A stretch of 64,000 nucleotides of DNA, from NCBI RefSeq assembly GCF_050876985.1, contig NZ_JBPAPP010000002.1; one strand, 5' to 3'. Position 1 is the first letter of the stretch, and every line of letters starts with the position of its first letter. This stretch comes from Halopseudomonas sp002296055. Its GTDB lineage: Bacteria > Pseudomonadota > Gammaproteobacteria > Pseudomonadales > Pseudomonadaceae. Below are positions 36,822 through 45,644 of this stretch, in pieces. Below the pieces are notes generated by a model, which saw only the letters and a list, made by a program, of their open reading frames with translations, ran no database searches and was not told where the DNA came from. The position numbers and the translations under genes were made by a program.

Positions 36822-38195
36822 ATGAAAATGATGCATAAACTATCCCTGCAACTGCTCGGCGGCGCCGTTCTTAGTGCGCTGGCGCTGTCGGTTAGCGCTG
36901 CCGTGTCGTCTGACGAAGCAGCCAAGCTGCAATCAAGCCTGACGCCAATGGGTGCAGAACGCGCGGGCAACGCCAGCGGCACCATTCCCGAATGGACCGG
37001 CGGTATGGCCAAAGACGCTGCCGCCGTCGACGGCGATGGCTTCTACGCTGACCCCTTTGCCGGCGAGCAGCCGCTATACACCGTCACCGCTGCCAACATG
37101 GACCAGTACGCCGAACTGCTGACCGATGGCCAGAAGGCGATGCTGACCCGCTATCCAGAGACCTATAAGCTGCGCGTATTCAAGACCAATCGCAGTGCTA
37201 CGGTACCCCAGGAGGTGTTTGACGCCGTTGCCCGCAACGCGGTCAACACCAACCTGGCTGAGGGCGGCAATGGCCTGGAAAACTTCGATACCGCCTACCC
37301 CTTCCCGATTCCGCAAAGCGGCATCGAAGTCATCTGGAACCACATTACCCGCTACCGTGGCGGCAGCTTCACACGGGTAATGGCTCAGGCCACACCACAG
37401 GCCAACGGCTCCAACACCATGGTGATTCTGCAGGACGCCTTCAGCTTCGCCACCGCACTGACCGATTACGGCCCAAAAATCTCCGACAACCTGATGTTCT
37501 ACTTCACCCAGCGCATTCTCTCTCCGTCGCGTCTGGCCGGTGACGTGCTGCTGGTGCACGAGAACATCAACCAGTTCAAAGAGCCGCGCGCTGCCTGGAT
37601 GTACAACGCTGGTCAGCGTCGTGTGCGCCGTGCGCCGCAGGTTGCCTATGACGGCCCAGCATTCAGCGCAGACGGCACGCGGGTTTCCGACAACTACGAC
37701 CTCTACAATGGCTCGCCGGATCGCTACAACTGGAAACTGATCGGTAAACGCGAACTGCTGATTCCCTACAACAACTTCGCTATTGCCTCACGGGATGTGA
37801 AGTACGATGACATCATCAAGCCCGGTCACATCAATCAAGACCTGGTGCGTTATGAGGTACACCGTGTGTGGGAGGTCGAAGCTACCCTCAGGGAAGGTCA
37901 GCGCCACGTTTACGCTAAGCGCCACTTCTTCATTGACGAGGACAACTGGCAAGCTGGCGCCATCGACCACTACGACGGCCGTGGCGGCCTGTGGCGTGTA
38001 GCCGAAGCCATTGCTCTGCAACGCTTCGACCATCAGGTTCCCGGTTACGCCATCGAAACCCTGTACGACCTGCAAAATGGCCGCTACATGGCGCTGGGTA
38101 TGACCAACGAGGAACGCAAGAACTACGACTTCAGCTTTGAAGGCTCATCGGCGGACTTTACGCCCAACGCGCTGCGCGCTGCGGGTATCCGCTAA
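36822..38195 (+). CDS. DUF1329 family periplasmic/outer-membrane protein
   Basis: A 457-residue protein with a signal peptide ending near ALSVSA. The DUF1329 pattern is clear: LTPMGAERAGNASGTIPEWTGG near the mature N-terminus, FPIPQSGIEVIWNHITRYRGG, RRVRRAPQVAYD and NYDLYNGSPDRYNWKLIGKRE. The fold is related to lipoprotein-binding proteins of the LolA/LolB kind, and a carrier role for hydrophobic molecules between membranes is inferred for the family. GGAGC lies seven bases before the ATG. A stem near 38209-38243 followed by a T-rich stretch ends the transcript. Confidence 0.86.
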   Translation: MKMMHKLSLQLLGGAVLSALALSVSAAVSSDEAAKLQSSLTPMGAERAGNASGTIPEWTGGMAKDAAAVDGDGFYADPFAGEQPLYTVTAANMDQYAELLTDGQKAMLTRYPETYKLRVFKTNRSATVPQEVFDAVARNAVNTNLAEGGNGLENFDTAYPFPIPQSGIEVIWNHITRYRGGSFTRVMAQATPQANGSNTMVILQDAFSFATALTDYGPKISDNLMFYFTQRILSPSRLAGDVLLVHENINQFKEPRAAWMYNAGQRRVRRAPQVAYDGPAFSADGTRVSDNYDLYNGSPDRYNWKLIGKRELLIPYNNFAIASRDVKYDDIIKPGHINQDLVRYEVHRVWEVEATLREGQRHVYAKRHFFIDEDNWQAGAIDHYDGRGGLWRVAEAIALQRFDHQVPGYAIETLYDLQNGRYMALGMTNEERKNYDFSFEGSSADFTPNALRAAGIR

Positions 38196-38208
38196 CCCCC
38201 TGTGCTCT

Positions 38209-38256
38209 CCCCTGCCGTTTCCGCTGCTCCGGGCGGCACGGGGAAGCCTTTCTTTT
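38209..38256 (+). terminator. Probable terminator after DUF1329 gene
   Basis: CCCCTGCCG (38209-38217) pairs imperfectly with CGGCACGGGG (38234-38243), and the RNA continues through CCTTTCTTTTT. The stem has one mismatch/bulge but the T-rich tail, short distance to the DUF1329 stop and lack of further plus-strand genes make a Rho-independent terminator likely. Confidence 0.5.
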
Positions 38257-38333
38257 TAGAGGCAAGCTGCACGCTTCACGCGGCAAGCCTATCTCCTCCA
38301 CTCCCTCGCCCTGTTTTGGATTTCGCTTTTCGC

Positions 38334-38382
38334 TTGAAGCTTGAAGCCTGTGGCTTGTGGCTTGTGGCTTGTGGCCTGTGGC
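38334..38382. repeat. Seven tandem heptamers next to the luxR stop codon
   Basis: Seven consecutive 7-base units of the form YTGWRGC: two TTGAAGC, then CTGTGGC, three TTGTGGC and CTGTGGC. The last unit ends on the first base of the luxR stop codon complement. Related degenerate pieces (GCTTCACGC, GGCAAGC) lie 50-80 bases to the left. Such 7-base periodic tracts change length by slippage; they look like the AAGCTTGAAGC intergenic tracts found in several Pseudomonas genomes, though that comparison is from memory. Confidence 0.75.
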
Positions 38383-41090
38383 TAGCGGCCGACAGCCGCC
38401 AACTGCTGCAACATCACCGCCGCCTGCGCGCGATTATCGACCTTCAGCTTGGCAAAGATGCTTTTCATATGCGACTTGATGGTTTCAGGCGTTACGCTCA
38501 GATCACGTGCAATCTGCTTATTGGACTTGCCTTCTGCAACCAACTGCACCACCTGACGCTCCTTCACTGTCAGCGCCAGCAGCGAGGCACTGCAATCCTC
38601 CTGCACATCACCCAGCAGTTGCGACAACTCACTTTGCAGCGACACCGGGCACAGACGACGCCACAAAGCTGCCCCCTCGCTACAGGGCACATCAATCAAC
38701 AGACTGATCGCGCCATTGCCCCGCACGTGCTCAAGCACCGTCAGTAGCAACGGCTCCGCTGCGTCGCTCCCGCGCTCACGGCTGAGCAGCAACCCCAGCA
38801 CCACGGCCATCTCGGTGTGATAAAGCCATAGCTCGTGGCTCTGCAGCCAGTCCAGTAACTGTAGCCCTTCGTCCAGTAACGATGCTTCGCACTGCGGCGC
38901 ATCCAGCGCCAGCCATAGACGGGCAAGCAGCGCAAAATAGCGACGATCAACCCATTCATCACAGCCCTGCAGCTCTGCCAACTGCTGCAGCAGAGCGCAG
39001 CACACCTGCGCTTCACGCACCTTGCGTTCGAGCAAGTGCAGACGCACCCGCTCCAGCAGCGCTCGCGCCTGCAGCCGCGGCCAGTCACGCGCCAGCGCCA
39101 CCGACTCCAGACTGTCGAGGGTGCGCCTGGCCTGCGCAAAGCGCTCCTGGTGTGACAGCAGTCGCACCTGAGCAGTATGGGTGAAGGCGATACATTCAAT
39201 AAAGCTGCCCATGCTGATATACGGCATGCTTTCCTGCAGGCTGACCTCGGCGGCCTCTTGCTCTCCCCGCAGATAGTGGGCGTAGGCTTTCATACCACGC
39301 GGTAACGCCATCAATACGGGATTGGGGCGTGAGAGGCCGTGCGAGTACGCCTCATCCACATGCTCCAGCAGCGCGTCGAGCGACGCCATGCCTTGGGCCA
39401 CCCGGCCCTGGTAGTACTCACCCAGTGCATACAGTGACTGACGATAGCAGGCGTGCAAAAAATACCCGCGATTGCCACGATCCATGGCCGCCACAGGCGG
39501 CAGTGCATACAGCTTTTCCCAGCGGCAGGCCCGCAGGTGAGCGCCGGCTATCACATTGACCAACACCTCTCGTGTCCAGGGGCGCCAGCGGCCGGCGGCA
39601 TAGCAGTCAAAGGCCAATGGCGAAACCAGCGAGTATCGGTCATCCAACGCCCACAGCATCACCTTGAGCGACTGCACCTCCCAGTAGAGATCGGCCCGCG
39701 CGGTATCATCGCCGGGCTCGCCAAGTTGGGCCTCAAGCTCCTGCGTCAGGCGCATCGCCGACTCATGCTCCAGCGACAACCCCATCGCCCAGGCCCGAGC
39801 CACCTTGAGCGAGAGCGGGCAGTCGACCGACTGCAGCTTCCAGCGCTTTTCCAGCGCCACCAAGGTGCTGAAGTCGCCCTGTTCTATCAACGTATTGGCG
39901 CTTTGCTCAATCCACTCGCGCACCTGCGGTACCGCGCCAGCAGCAAGGCCCAGACGAATCGCGTCCAGCCATATTTCGCGCTCGGCAAACCAGTGGGCCG
40001 CGCCCAACATGCACTCGCGCGCCAAGGGCTCGTGCAGTCTCAAGCAGCCTTCACGCAGGTGGTCCCGAAACAGCGGATGCAGACTAAACCAGGTGTGCTG
40101 ATCATCCAGCGCGGTGACAAACAGCTGCCGCTGGCGCAACAACCCCAGCAACTCATGCGCCTTAACGCCGCCCAGCAGGGTCTGCAGCAGACCCGCGCTG
40201 AACTTGTCCAGCAGGCCAACCAGATACAAGGACAAACGCACCTGCTCATCCAGCTGGCGCAGCACATCGTCAAACAGATTGCTCAGACTGCGTGGGGTGT
40301 TGCGCGTCGAAATCGGACCGGGGGTGAGCAGGTAAGCCCGCAACGCGGCAATCCAGCCATCGGAGGCCAACTGGAGCAGGTTGAGATCGCCGCCTTGCTC
40401 GGGCTGAACACCGCCCTTGCGCATCAGATCGCGGGTTTCCTCCAGCTCAAACCGCAACTGCGCACTGTCGATCTCAAGCCGCTCATCCGCGTAGTAATGG
40501 TCAACAATGCCTTCGGGCAGCTCGCGCCGACCGACAAACACTAGATGCAGCAATCCGGGCGCGCGGTGCACAAGAAAGCTCAGCGCCTCGGTCAGCACCG
40601 CGTCATCGATACAGTGGTAGTCATCAATAAACAGCGTCAAAGGCTGCTGAAGCGACGACAGTTCCTCGATCAGCAGGCTGGCGAGCACTTCGCTGCGCTG
40701 CAGGCAGAGGTCAGCGCTGCGACCGAGACAGGCGTTGCCCACTTGCGGGCAGGCCCTGTTCAAGGCGGCGGCAAGGTAGTAAAGCAGACGCTGCGGGTTG
40801 TCATCTTCAGCATCCAGCGATAGCCATGCCACCGCGTGACCAAGCGCACCCAAGCGCTCGGCCCAGATGGTCGCCAGCGTCGTCTTGCCGAATCCGGGAG
40901 GTGCTTTGAGTATGCTGATGCGCCGCTCACCCAGGTGCTCGGCGTACTGTTCCAAGCGAGGCCTCGGCAAGATACCTCGACCACGCCGGGGTGCAGTGAT
41001 CTTGGTCGTCAGTAGCAGGGGTATCTCATCATTGCCAACATGCCCGGGATCAGGCATCGGCACCAGGCGGGCCAGGGTTTTGCTGTTCAT
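38382..41090 (-). CDS. MalT-type LuxR family transcriptional activator
   Basis: A 902-residue STAND-type activator. An NB-ARC-like ATPase domain begins with Walker A APPGFGKTT (about 63-71) and includes DDYHCI, the Walker B-like element. A long helical TPR-like region (about 350-800) would bind the inducer, and a C-terminal LuxR helix-turn-helix (KERQVVQLVAEGKSNKQIARDLSV, about 840-895) binds DNA. Proteins of this class include MalT, AlkS and AcoK, which activate catabolic operons. Its gene follows the PQQ dehydrogenase on the same strand after 207 bases, so it is the likely activator of the surrounding unit. The inducer is unknown. Confidence 0.9.
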   Translation of the reverse strand: MNSKTLARLVPMPDPGHVGNDEIPLLLTTKITAPRRGRGILPRPRLEQYAEHLGERRISILKAPPGFGKTTLATIWAERLGALGHAVAWLSLDAEDDNPQRLLYYLAAALNRACPQVGNACLGRSADLCLQRSEVLASLLIEELSSLQQPLTLFIDDYHCIDDAVLTEALSFLVHRAPGLLHLVFVGRRELPEGIVDHYYADERLEIDSAQLRFELEETRDLMRKGGVQPEQGGDLNLLQLASDGWIAALRAYLLTPGPISTRNTPRSLSNLFDDVLRQLDEQVRLSLYLVGLLDKFSAGLLQTLLGGVKAHELLGLLRQRQLFVTALDDQHTWFSLHPLFRDHLREGCLRLHEPLARECMLGAAHWFAEREIWLDAIRLGLAAGAVPQVREWIEQSANTLIEQGDFSTLVALEKRWKLQSVDCPLSLKVARAWAMGLSLEHESAMRLTQELEAQLGEPGDDTARADLYWEVQSLKVMLWALDDRYSLVSPLAFDCYAAGRWRPWTREVLVNVIAGAHLRACRWEKLYALPPVAAMDRGNRGYFLHACYRQSLYALGEYYQGRVAQGMASLDALLEHVDEAYSHGLSRPNPVLMALPRGMKAYAHYLRGEQEAAEVSLQESMPYISMGSFIECIAFTHTAQVRLLSHQERFAQARRTLDSLESVALARDWPRLQARALLERVRLHLLERKVREAQVCCALLQQLAELQGCDEWVDRRYFALLARLWLALDAPQCEASLLDEGLQLLDWLQSHELWLYHTEMAVVLGLLLSRERGSDAAEPLLLTVLEHVRGNGAISLLIDVPCSEGAALWRRLCPVSLQSELSQLLGDVQEDCSASLLALTVKERQVVQLVAEGKSNKQIARDLSVTPETIKSHMKSIFAKLKVDNRAQAAVMLQQLAAVGR

Positions 41091-41113
41091 GAGGTCGATC
41101 CATGCCGAGCGCG

Positions 41114-41138
41114 GGCTGTCTCAGACAGCCTCTTTTTG
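41114..41138 (+). terminator. Hairpin with T run read on the plus strand, in the luxR 5' region
   Basis: GGCTGTC (41114-41120) and GACAGCC (41124-41130) form a perfect seven-base-pair stem with loop TCA, followed by TCTTTTTG. This is a textbook plus-strand intrinsic terminator, yet the last plus-strand gene ends almost 3 kb away, so it would terminate an unannotated transcript or stop antisense reading. On the minus strand it sits 23 bases before the luxR start codon and could hamper its translation. Confidence 0.45.
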
Positions 41139-41253
41139 TTATTCACTGCCGGCAGCGTGCTGCTGGCAGGTCTGTTTTCAGCATAGCAGGCATGCGGGTG
41201 TTGGCCTGCTGCCGAACACCCCCATCATACGAACCCCCTGTTTTAGAGTAAAT

Positions 41254-41273
41254 ACTCAAAACGTATTTTGAGT
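41254..41273. promoter_or_regulatory. AT-rich inverted repeat between PQQ dehydrogenase and luxR
   Basis: ACTCAAAA and its perfect complement TTTTGAGT flank CGTA, forming an eight-base-pair palindrome 25 bases past the dehydrogenase stop. It could be a protein-binding operator for luxR or a weak terminator. There is no T run on the minus strand. Nothing else in the window resembles it. Confidence 0.35.
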
Positions 41274-41297
41274 CACACCCTGACTACAGCCTGTTAC

Positions 41298-43385
41298 TCA
41301 TTCTTCCGCTTGTTCCATCGATGCCATCCAGCTCTCGTACTCACGCTGCATCACATACAGTTTTATCTGGTTGGCCTGCTCTGAGGTAAGGCTGTCACCG
41401 AAGGCAGCCATACCCTTACCCTGAAACGCACCATGTAACACGATGGCTTCCCAGGCGCCGCGAACCGCGTCCGAGGAGTAGCGCAGGTCAGGAATCACGC
41501 CACCGCCAACGGTGCCAGCACCATGACAAATGGCGCAGTACTGGGCGTACAGCTCGCCACCGGCAGCCACCTCGCTACTGGCAGCAACCACCGGCTGCGG
41601 CTCACGGGCCACCGGCTCGGGTTCAGCCAGTGCCGGCAGCTGCTGCTTGGCACCCAGCTTGAAGACCAGCAAGCGGCTGACGTTGCGCACCCCCGTTGCA
41701 GCGATCGCCTCGCCACCAAACAGGGCCGCGGCGCCGCCCCAGCCGGCCATCAGCGCAATGTACTGCTCACCTTTATGCTGATAGGTCATGGGCGCAGCCA
41801 CGACCCCTGTCTGAGTCGGGAATTGCCACAATGCAGTGCCCTGATCAGCACTGTAGGCCTCCAGTTGCCCTGCCACCGTGCCCTGAAACACCAGGTTGCC
41901 CGCCGTCACCAGCGTTCCACCGTTCCAGTGCGTGGGCCGCTCTACCCGCCAGGCGGCGGACTGTTTGACCGGGTCCCAGGCTATCAGTGCGCCCGCCGAG
42001 TAAGCTGGCGGCAACTCTTTATTTTCTAGCCCGGAGCCAGTGTTATAGCCATTGATTCGGGTGTAATCGCCGCCTTCGTTGATGTAAGTGGCTGGCACTT
42101 CCTGATACGGCAGATAGACCAGACCGGTCAACGGGCTGTAAGACATCGAGTGCCAGTTGTGCGCCCCGAACGGGCCTGGCCACTGCACCCATGGCTTGCC
42201 ATCTTCATAACGAGCACCCGCAACCTCGACCGGTCGGCCTGTTGCCATGTCGATGCGCTCGGCCCAGGTGACCTTGCCAAACTTCTCTGCCGACAACAGC
42301 TCACCGGTGGCCCGATCCAGCACATAGAAGAAACCGTTCTTCGGTGCCTGCATGATGACTTGGCGCGGTTTGCCGTCGAGCTCCAGCTCGGCCAGGGTCA
42401 GCTGCTGGGTAGCGGTAAAGTCCCAGCTGTCACCAGGTGTGGTCTGATAATGCCAAACCAGCTCGCCGGTCTCGGGACGCAGCGCCAGAATCGAAGACAG
42501 ATAAAGGTTGTCGCCACCACCGGGACTGCGAATTTCACGATTCCAGGGCGAGCCATTGCCGGTACCCACATACAGCAGGTCCAGGTCAGGGTCGTAGGCC
42601 ATGCTGTCCCAGGCGGTACCACCGCCACCGATCGACCAGTCGGTGTCATCACTCCAGGTCTTCAACGCCTCCGTCAGCGCCGGGCTGGCCTGTGGACCGT
42701 TATCCGGGTCAGCCGGCACAGTGTAAAAACGCCAGCGCAGTTCGCCAGTCGCCGCGTCGTAGGCAGAGAAGTAGCCACGTACGCCGAACTCGGCACCACC
42801 GTTGCCGATCAGCACCATGTCCTTGAGCACCCGTGGGGCTGCAGTAATCGTATACGGCTTGCTGTTGTCGGTGGTTTGCTGAGTCCACAGCGGTTTACCG
42901 GTTTTGGCATCCAACGCCACCAGACGACCATCCAACGTGCCCACGTAGACTTTCCCCTGCCACAGCGCCACGCCACGGTTGACGGCGTCACAGCAGGCAT
43001 GGCGTCCCTTGGCCTTGTTTACCTGCGGGTCGTAGGTCCAGAGAATCTCGCCGCTGTCGGCGTCCACCGCCATTACACGGCTCCAGGACAGGGAGGTATA
43101 GAGCACGCCGTCGTGATACAGCGGCGTCGCTTCCAGCCCACGTGTGTTATCCAGGTCAATGGACCAGGCAAGGCCCAGGTTAGCCACGGTTTCAGTGTTG
43201 ATCTGCTGCAAGGGGCTGAAACGCTGCTGCGACCAGGTGCGGTCATAGCTAAGCCATTGAGCACCATCGCTTTCAGCCGCCAGCATGGCGGCGGTATCTA
43301 CCGGCCCGGCGTGGGCCAAGGCGCCCAGACCAAGCAATGAGAACATCAGGGTGCCGCGCAACTGGCGGGAGAGAGTGTGTGTCAT
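41298..43385 (-). CDS. PQQ-dependent quinohaemoprotein alcohol dehydrogenase
   Basis: A 695-residue periplasmic enzyme with signal peptide ending near LAHA. The N-terminal eight-bladed propeller binds PQQ and shows RHACCDAV near residue 131, the adjacent-cysteine disulfide of this family, plus tryptophan-docking repeats (GKVYVGTLDGRLVALDAKTGKPLW). The C-terminal cytochrome domain has CAICH near 615-619. PQQ plus an attached haem c defines quinohaemoprotein (type II) alcohol dehydrogenases, which pass electrons to azurin or similar acceptors. A primary alcohol, aldehyde or cyclic ether alcohol is the usual substrate. No PQQ biosynthesis genes are nearby. Confidence 0.9.
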   Translation of the reverse strand: MTHTLSRQLRGTLMFSLLGLGALAHAGPVDTAAMLAAESDGAQWLSYDRTWSQQRFSPLQQINTETVANLGLAWSIDLDNTRGLEATPLYHDGVLYTSLSWSRVMAVDADSGEILWTYDPQVNKAKGRHACCDAVNRGVALWQGKVYVGTLDGRLVALDAKTGKPLWTQQTTDNSKPYTITAAPRVLKDMVLIGNGGAEFGVRGYFSAYDAATGELRWRFYTVPADPDNGPQASPALTEALKTWSDDTDWSIGGGGTAWDSMAYDPDLDLLYVGTGNGSPWNREIRSPGGGDNLYLSSILALRPETGELVWHYQTTPGDSWDFTATQQLTLAELELDGKPRQVIMQAPKNGFFYVLDRATGELLSAEKFGKVTWAERIDMATGRPVEVAGARYEDGKPWVQWPGPFGAHNWHSMSYSPLTGLVYLPYQEVPATYINEGGDYTRINGYNTGSGLENKELPPAYSAGALIAWDPVKQSAAWRVERPTHWNGGTLVTAGNLVFQGTVAGQLEAYSADQGTALWQFPTQTGVVAAPMTYQHKGEQYIALMAGWGGAAALFGGEAIAATGVRNVSRLLVFKLGAKQQLPALAEPEPVAREPQPVVAASSEVAAGGELYAQYCAICHGAGTVGGGVIPDLRYSSDAVRGAWEAIVLHGAFQGKGMAAFGDSLTSEQANQIKLYVMQREYESWMASMEQAEE

Positions 43386-43433
43386 GGGCTACTCGTCTGT
43401 CGTTGTTGTTATGAGCGGGGCCAGGCCCCGAGC

Positions 43434-44222
43434 TTATTCCTGCGCAAAAAGACAGATCGCCTCGGCGACCTGCTCCGGTTGTTCCAGCGCGACCGAGTGA
43501 CCGGCCGCTTGTATCACCCTGCAATTGCCTCGGCCGCTGGCACTTACAATCTGTTCAGACTGGGCAACGCTGTAGGCATGGTCCTGTGCGCCGGCAAGCA
43601 CCAGCAGCGGCACCTGCAGCCCTGCCAGCTCAGGCAGCACGCTCGCCCGGCTGATCACACCGTGCGCCGCCGCGCCGATCTCACTGCCCAACTGGCGCAT
43701 GCGGGCCCGCCACTGAGCACACAGCGCTGCCTGAGCTGGGCTACGCAGCGTGTCATCACCGAACATGATGTACATCAGGGTATCGATTTGATCGGCGGCA
43801 CCTTCGCGCGCCAGCTGCTCGACCAAAGGCTGAAACTCAGCCAACTGGTGCTCCAGGTCGGCACTGCTGCCCATCACGATGCAACCCCGCAGCCGATCGG
43901 GATAGCGGGCGGCCAGACGCAGGGCGACAAAGCCCCCCATCGAATTGCCGGCGAAATAACAGGGTGCGAGTTCCAGAGCGTCGATCAGCGCCACCGCATC
44001 CTCGGTCAGCGTATCCATGTCGCGGGGACCGCCGTGGCTGCTTTGGCCCTGGCCACGGTGGTCGTAAACCAGTATCTCGAAATCCTTCTGCAACAACGCA
44101 ATCAGTGGCTCAAACATTCGCCAATCGAAAAACAGCGAATGACTGAGTACCAGGACCGGCTTACCGGGCTGAGGGTAGCGCTCGAAATGCAGACGGACAT
44201 CATTCACCGTCAGATAGGCCAT
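43434..44222 (-). CDS. Alpha/beta hydrolase of the 3-oxoadipate enol-lactonase-like group
   Basis: A 262-residue alpha/beta hydrolase without a signal peptide. The nucleophile motif AGNSMGGF puts Ser near residue 93, VLVLSHSLFFDW is the oxyanion strand, and a C-terminal AGHSVALEQPEQV supplies the His. The Asp lies in AGAQDHAYS. The family includes PcaD-like and BioH-like enzymes; the substrate here is probably an ester or lactone made in the same pathway as the PQQ dehydrogenase. GGAG nine bases upstream supports this ATG over one 24 bases earlier. It is first in the operon hydrolase-dehydrogenase-luxR. Confidence 0.78.
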   Translation of the reverse strand: MAYLTVNDVRLHFERYPQPGKPVLVLSHSLFFDWRMFEPLIALLQKDFEILVYDHRGQGQSSHGGPRDMDTLTEDAVALIDALELAPCYFAGNSMGGFVALRLAARYPDRLRGCIVMGSSADLEHQLAEFQPLVEQLAREGAADQIDTLMYIMFGDDTLRSPAQAALCAQWRARMRQLGSEIGAAAHGVISRASVLPELAGLQVPLLVLAGAQDHAYSVAQSEQIVSASGRGNCRVIQAAGHSVALEQPEQVAEAICLFAQE

Positions 44223-44285
44223 GGGAGGGGGCTCCGATGCGATCATCAGAGCCTGATGCTAGAAGAGGTGGGATAGCGGGATTCA

Positions 44286-44310
44286 CCCCCCTCTTGGGGG
44301 ATATGGGGGA
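44286..44310 (-). promoter_or_regulatory. G/C-run operator-like element upstream of the hydrolase-dehydrogenase operon
   Basis: Read on the minus strand it is CCCCC-ATAT-CCCCC-AAGA-GGGGGG, the same order and almost the same spacing as the element before the DUF1302 gene. It sits between the DUF1285 stop and the hydrolase start, about 63 bases before the latter. The two copies precede separate transcription units that would be expected to share control by the MalT-type activator encoded in this operon. Confidence 0.5.
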
Positions 44311-44356
44311 AACTGATACATCATCATAGCCCCGCGCCTGGCGGCGCAGATGCCGT

Positions 44357-44944
44357 TCAGCCGTGTTGACTGCCATCCAGGGCGAAGAAATGACCGCAAC
44401 TCCAGACGCCCAACCGGGTGGCGCCGCGATCCTCTCGCTCCACAGCCAGCTCGGCAAGCTGGTAGAACACATTGCGCCCCACCAGAGCCTCCAGGTTGCT
44501 GCGCAGCAGCAGATACGGCGAAGGCTCCTGAGTCTCGGGATCAACCTCAACCCGCAGCGGGTGCTCGGCGTCCAGCGTCACCTCGTCTTCCAGGTTGGTC
44601 GTGAAGCGCAAACGTTGGTGTTCACCCTGCCCCTCTACTCGTAAGCGAGTCGCGACAAAGGGTGCATCATCGACCTGAATACCCCAGCGTTCTACCGGCG
44701 TCACCAAATAGTAGCGGCCGTCTTCATCCAGCCGAAGGATGCTGGAAAACAGCTGGGCCAGCGCCTTGCGCTCGATCGGGTCGCCTTCGTGATACCACGT
44801 ACCATCGCGCGCGATGCGCATGTCCATTTCACCGCTGAGCGGCGGATGCCACTGATCGACCGGCGCCGGGTCACGGCGCTGTAACGCCCCGCGCTGGGGG
44901 ATGCTGTCAAGCAGGGACTGGGGTGGTGGGGCACGACGGGACAT
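44357..44944 (-). CDS. DUF1285 family protein
   Basis: A 195-residue soluble protein. WYHEGDPIERKALAQLFSSILRLDEDGRYYLVTPVERWGI and the terminal region are the DUF1285 signature. The structures known for the family are beta-barrel-like with a ligand pocket, but no function is established. From memory its counterpart in P. aeruginosa lies near the tatD region, so it belongs to the conserved backbone rather than the catabolic unit. Confidence 0.88.
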   Translation of the reverse strand: MSRRAPPPQSLLDSIPQRGALQRRDPAPVDQWHPPLSGEMDMRIARDGTWYHEGDPIERKALAQLFSSILRLDEDGRYYLVTPVERWGIQVDDAPFVATRLRVEGQGEHQRLRFTTNLEDEVTLDAEHPLRVEVDPETQEPSPYLLLRSNLEALVGRNVFYQLAELAVEREDRGATRLGVWSCGHFFALDGSQHG

Positions 44945-45025
44945 GGGTTCTCCTATTGCCTAAGGTCTGTTGACGTCTCGCCCGGCCGCCTGCCGGAAGC
45001 CATAGAAACGTCAACAGCCCCTACG

Positions 45026-45622
45026 TTACTTGCCCAGCAATTGCCGGGTGTAGTCCTGCAGCGGCGGACGCAGCAGGTCGTCAGGCGAGGCGTTGTAAAA
45101 CTGCAGAAAGCCACCGCGGGTCTCGATGCGGGCGAAGTCGACCAGATGGCGAGTGCCTACTTCCAACAGCATCAGCTGCAGCACTCCGCGGTCGCGGCCA
45201 ACATCCCCCCACTGCTCTGAGGTCTCCCACTCTTCCCGGCTACCAACCGAATCTTCGGCCGCAGCAAAGCGGGTGTACAGCAGGTAGTCATAACCAAACC
45301 CCTTTGCCTCCAGCAGGGCTTCTTCCAAGCCCTGCGGCTGCGGCGAGCGGCGCACCATCGGAAAAACTTCAACCGCTGCAGAAAACGCCTCTTCTGCTAC
45401 GACATTGGGTCGAGCGTAGGGTTCGCCAACCGGCAAGAAATGCCCTTGTGCGATATACAGCTTGGAGTCCGACTGCAGCACCCAGGTGCTGCTGCGCTGG
45501 ATACGGTAATGATTGAGCAGCCCTGCATCACCCATGTAATAACTGGCCTGCTGCTGCATATCGGAAGGCTTCATGCAGCCAGAAAGTAAAAAAACACCGA
45601 ATAAAATCAATGCCATGCGCAT
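45026..45622 (-). CDS. DUF4823 family lipoprotein
   Basis: A 198-residue lipoprotein with lipobox LLSGCMK (Cys16). The segment HYRIQRSSTWVLQSDSKLYIAQG and the predicted alternating strands/helices (AEEAFSAAVEVFPMVRRS) fit DUF4823, a pseudomonad envelope family of unknown role. The fold recalls proteins that bind glycan or peptide via an alpha/beta domain, but nothing specific can be said. Same strand as the neighbouring DUF1285 gene, 81 bases away. Confidence 0.82.
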   Translation of the reverse strand: MRMALILFGVFLLSGCMKPSDMQQQASYYMGDAGLLNHYRIQRSSTWVLQSDSKLYIAQGHFLPVGEPYARPNVVAEEAFSAAVEVFPMVRRSPQPQGLEEALLEAKGFGYDYLLYTRFAAAEDSVGSREEWETSEQWGDVGRDRGVLQLMLLEVGTRHLVDFARIETRGGFLQFYNASPDDLLRPPLQDYTRQLLGK

Positions 45623-45644
45623 ATTTCTTGACCTCAGTTATACG

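Noticed and set aside
42150..43340. 396-codon plus-strand frame across the PQQ dehydrogenase gene
   Set aside because: Antisense shadow of a clear gene with intact haem and PQQ motifs.
43412..43430. GGGGCC-A-GGCCCC palindrome between the alpha/beta hydrolase and PQQ dehydrogenase genes
   Set aside because: Too short and without a T run; it is not similar to the two operator-like elements, so no function is claimed.
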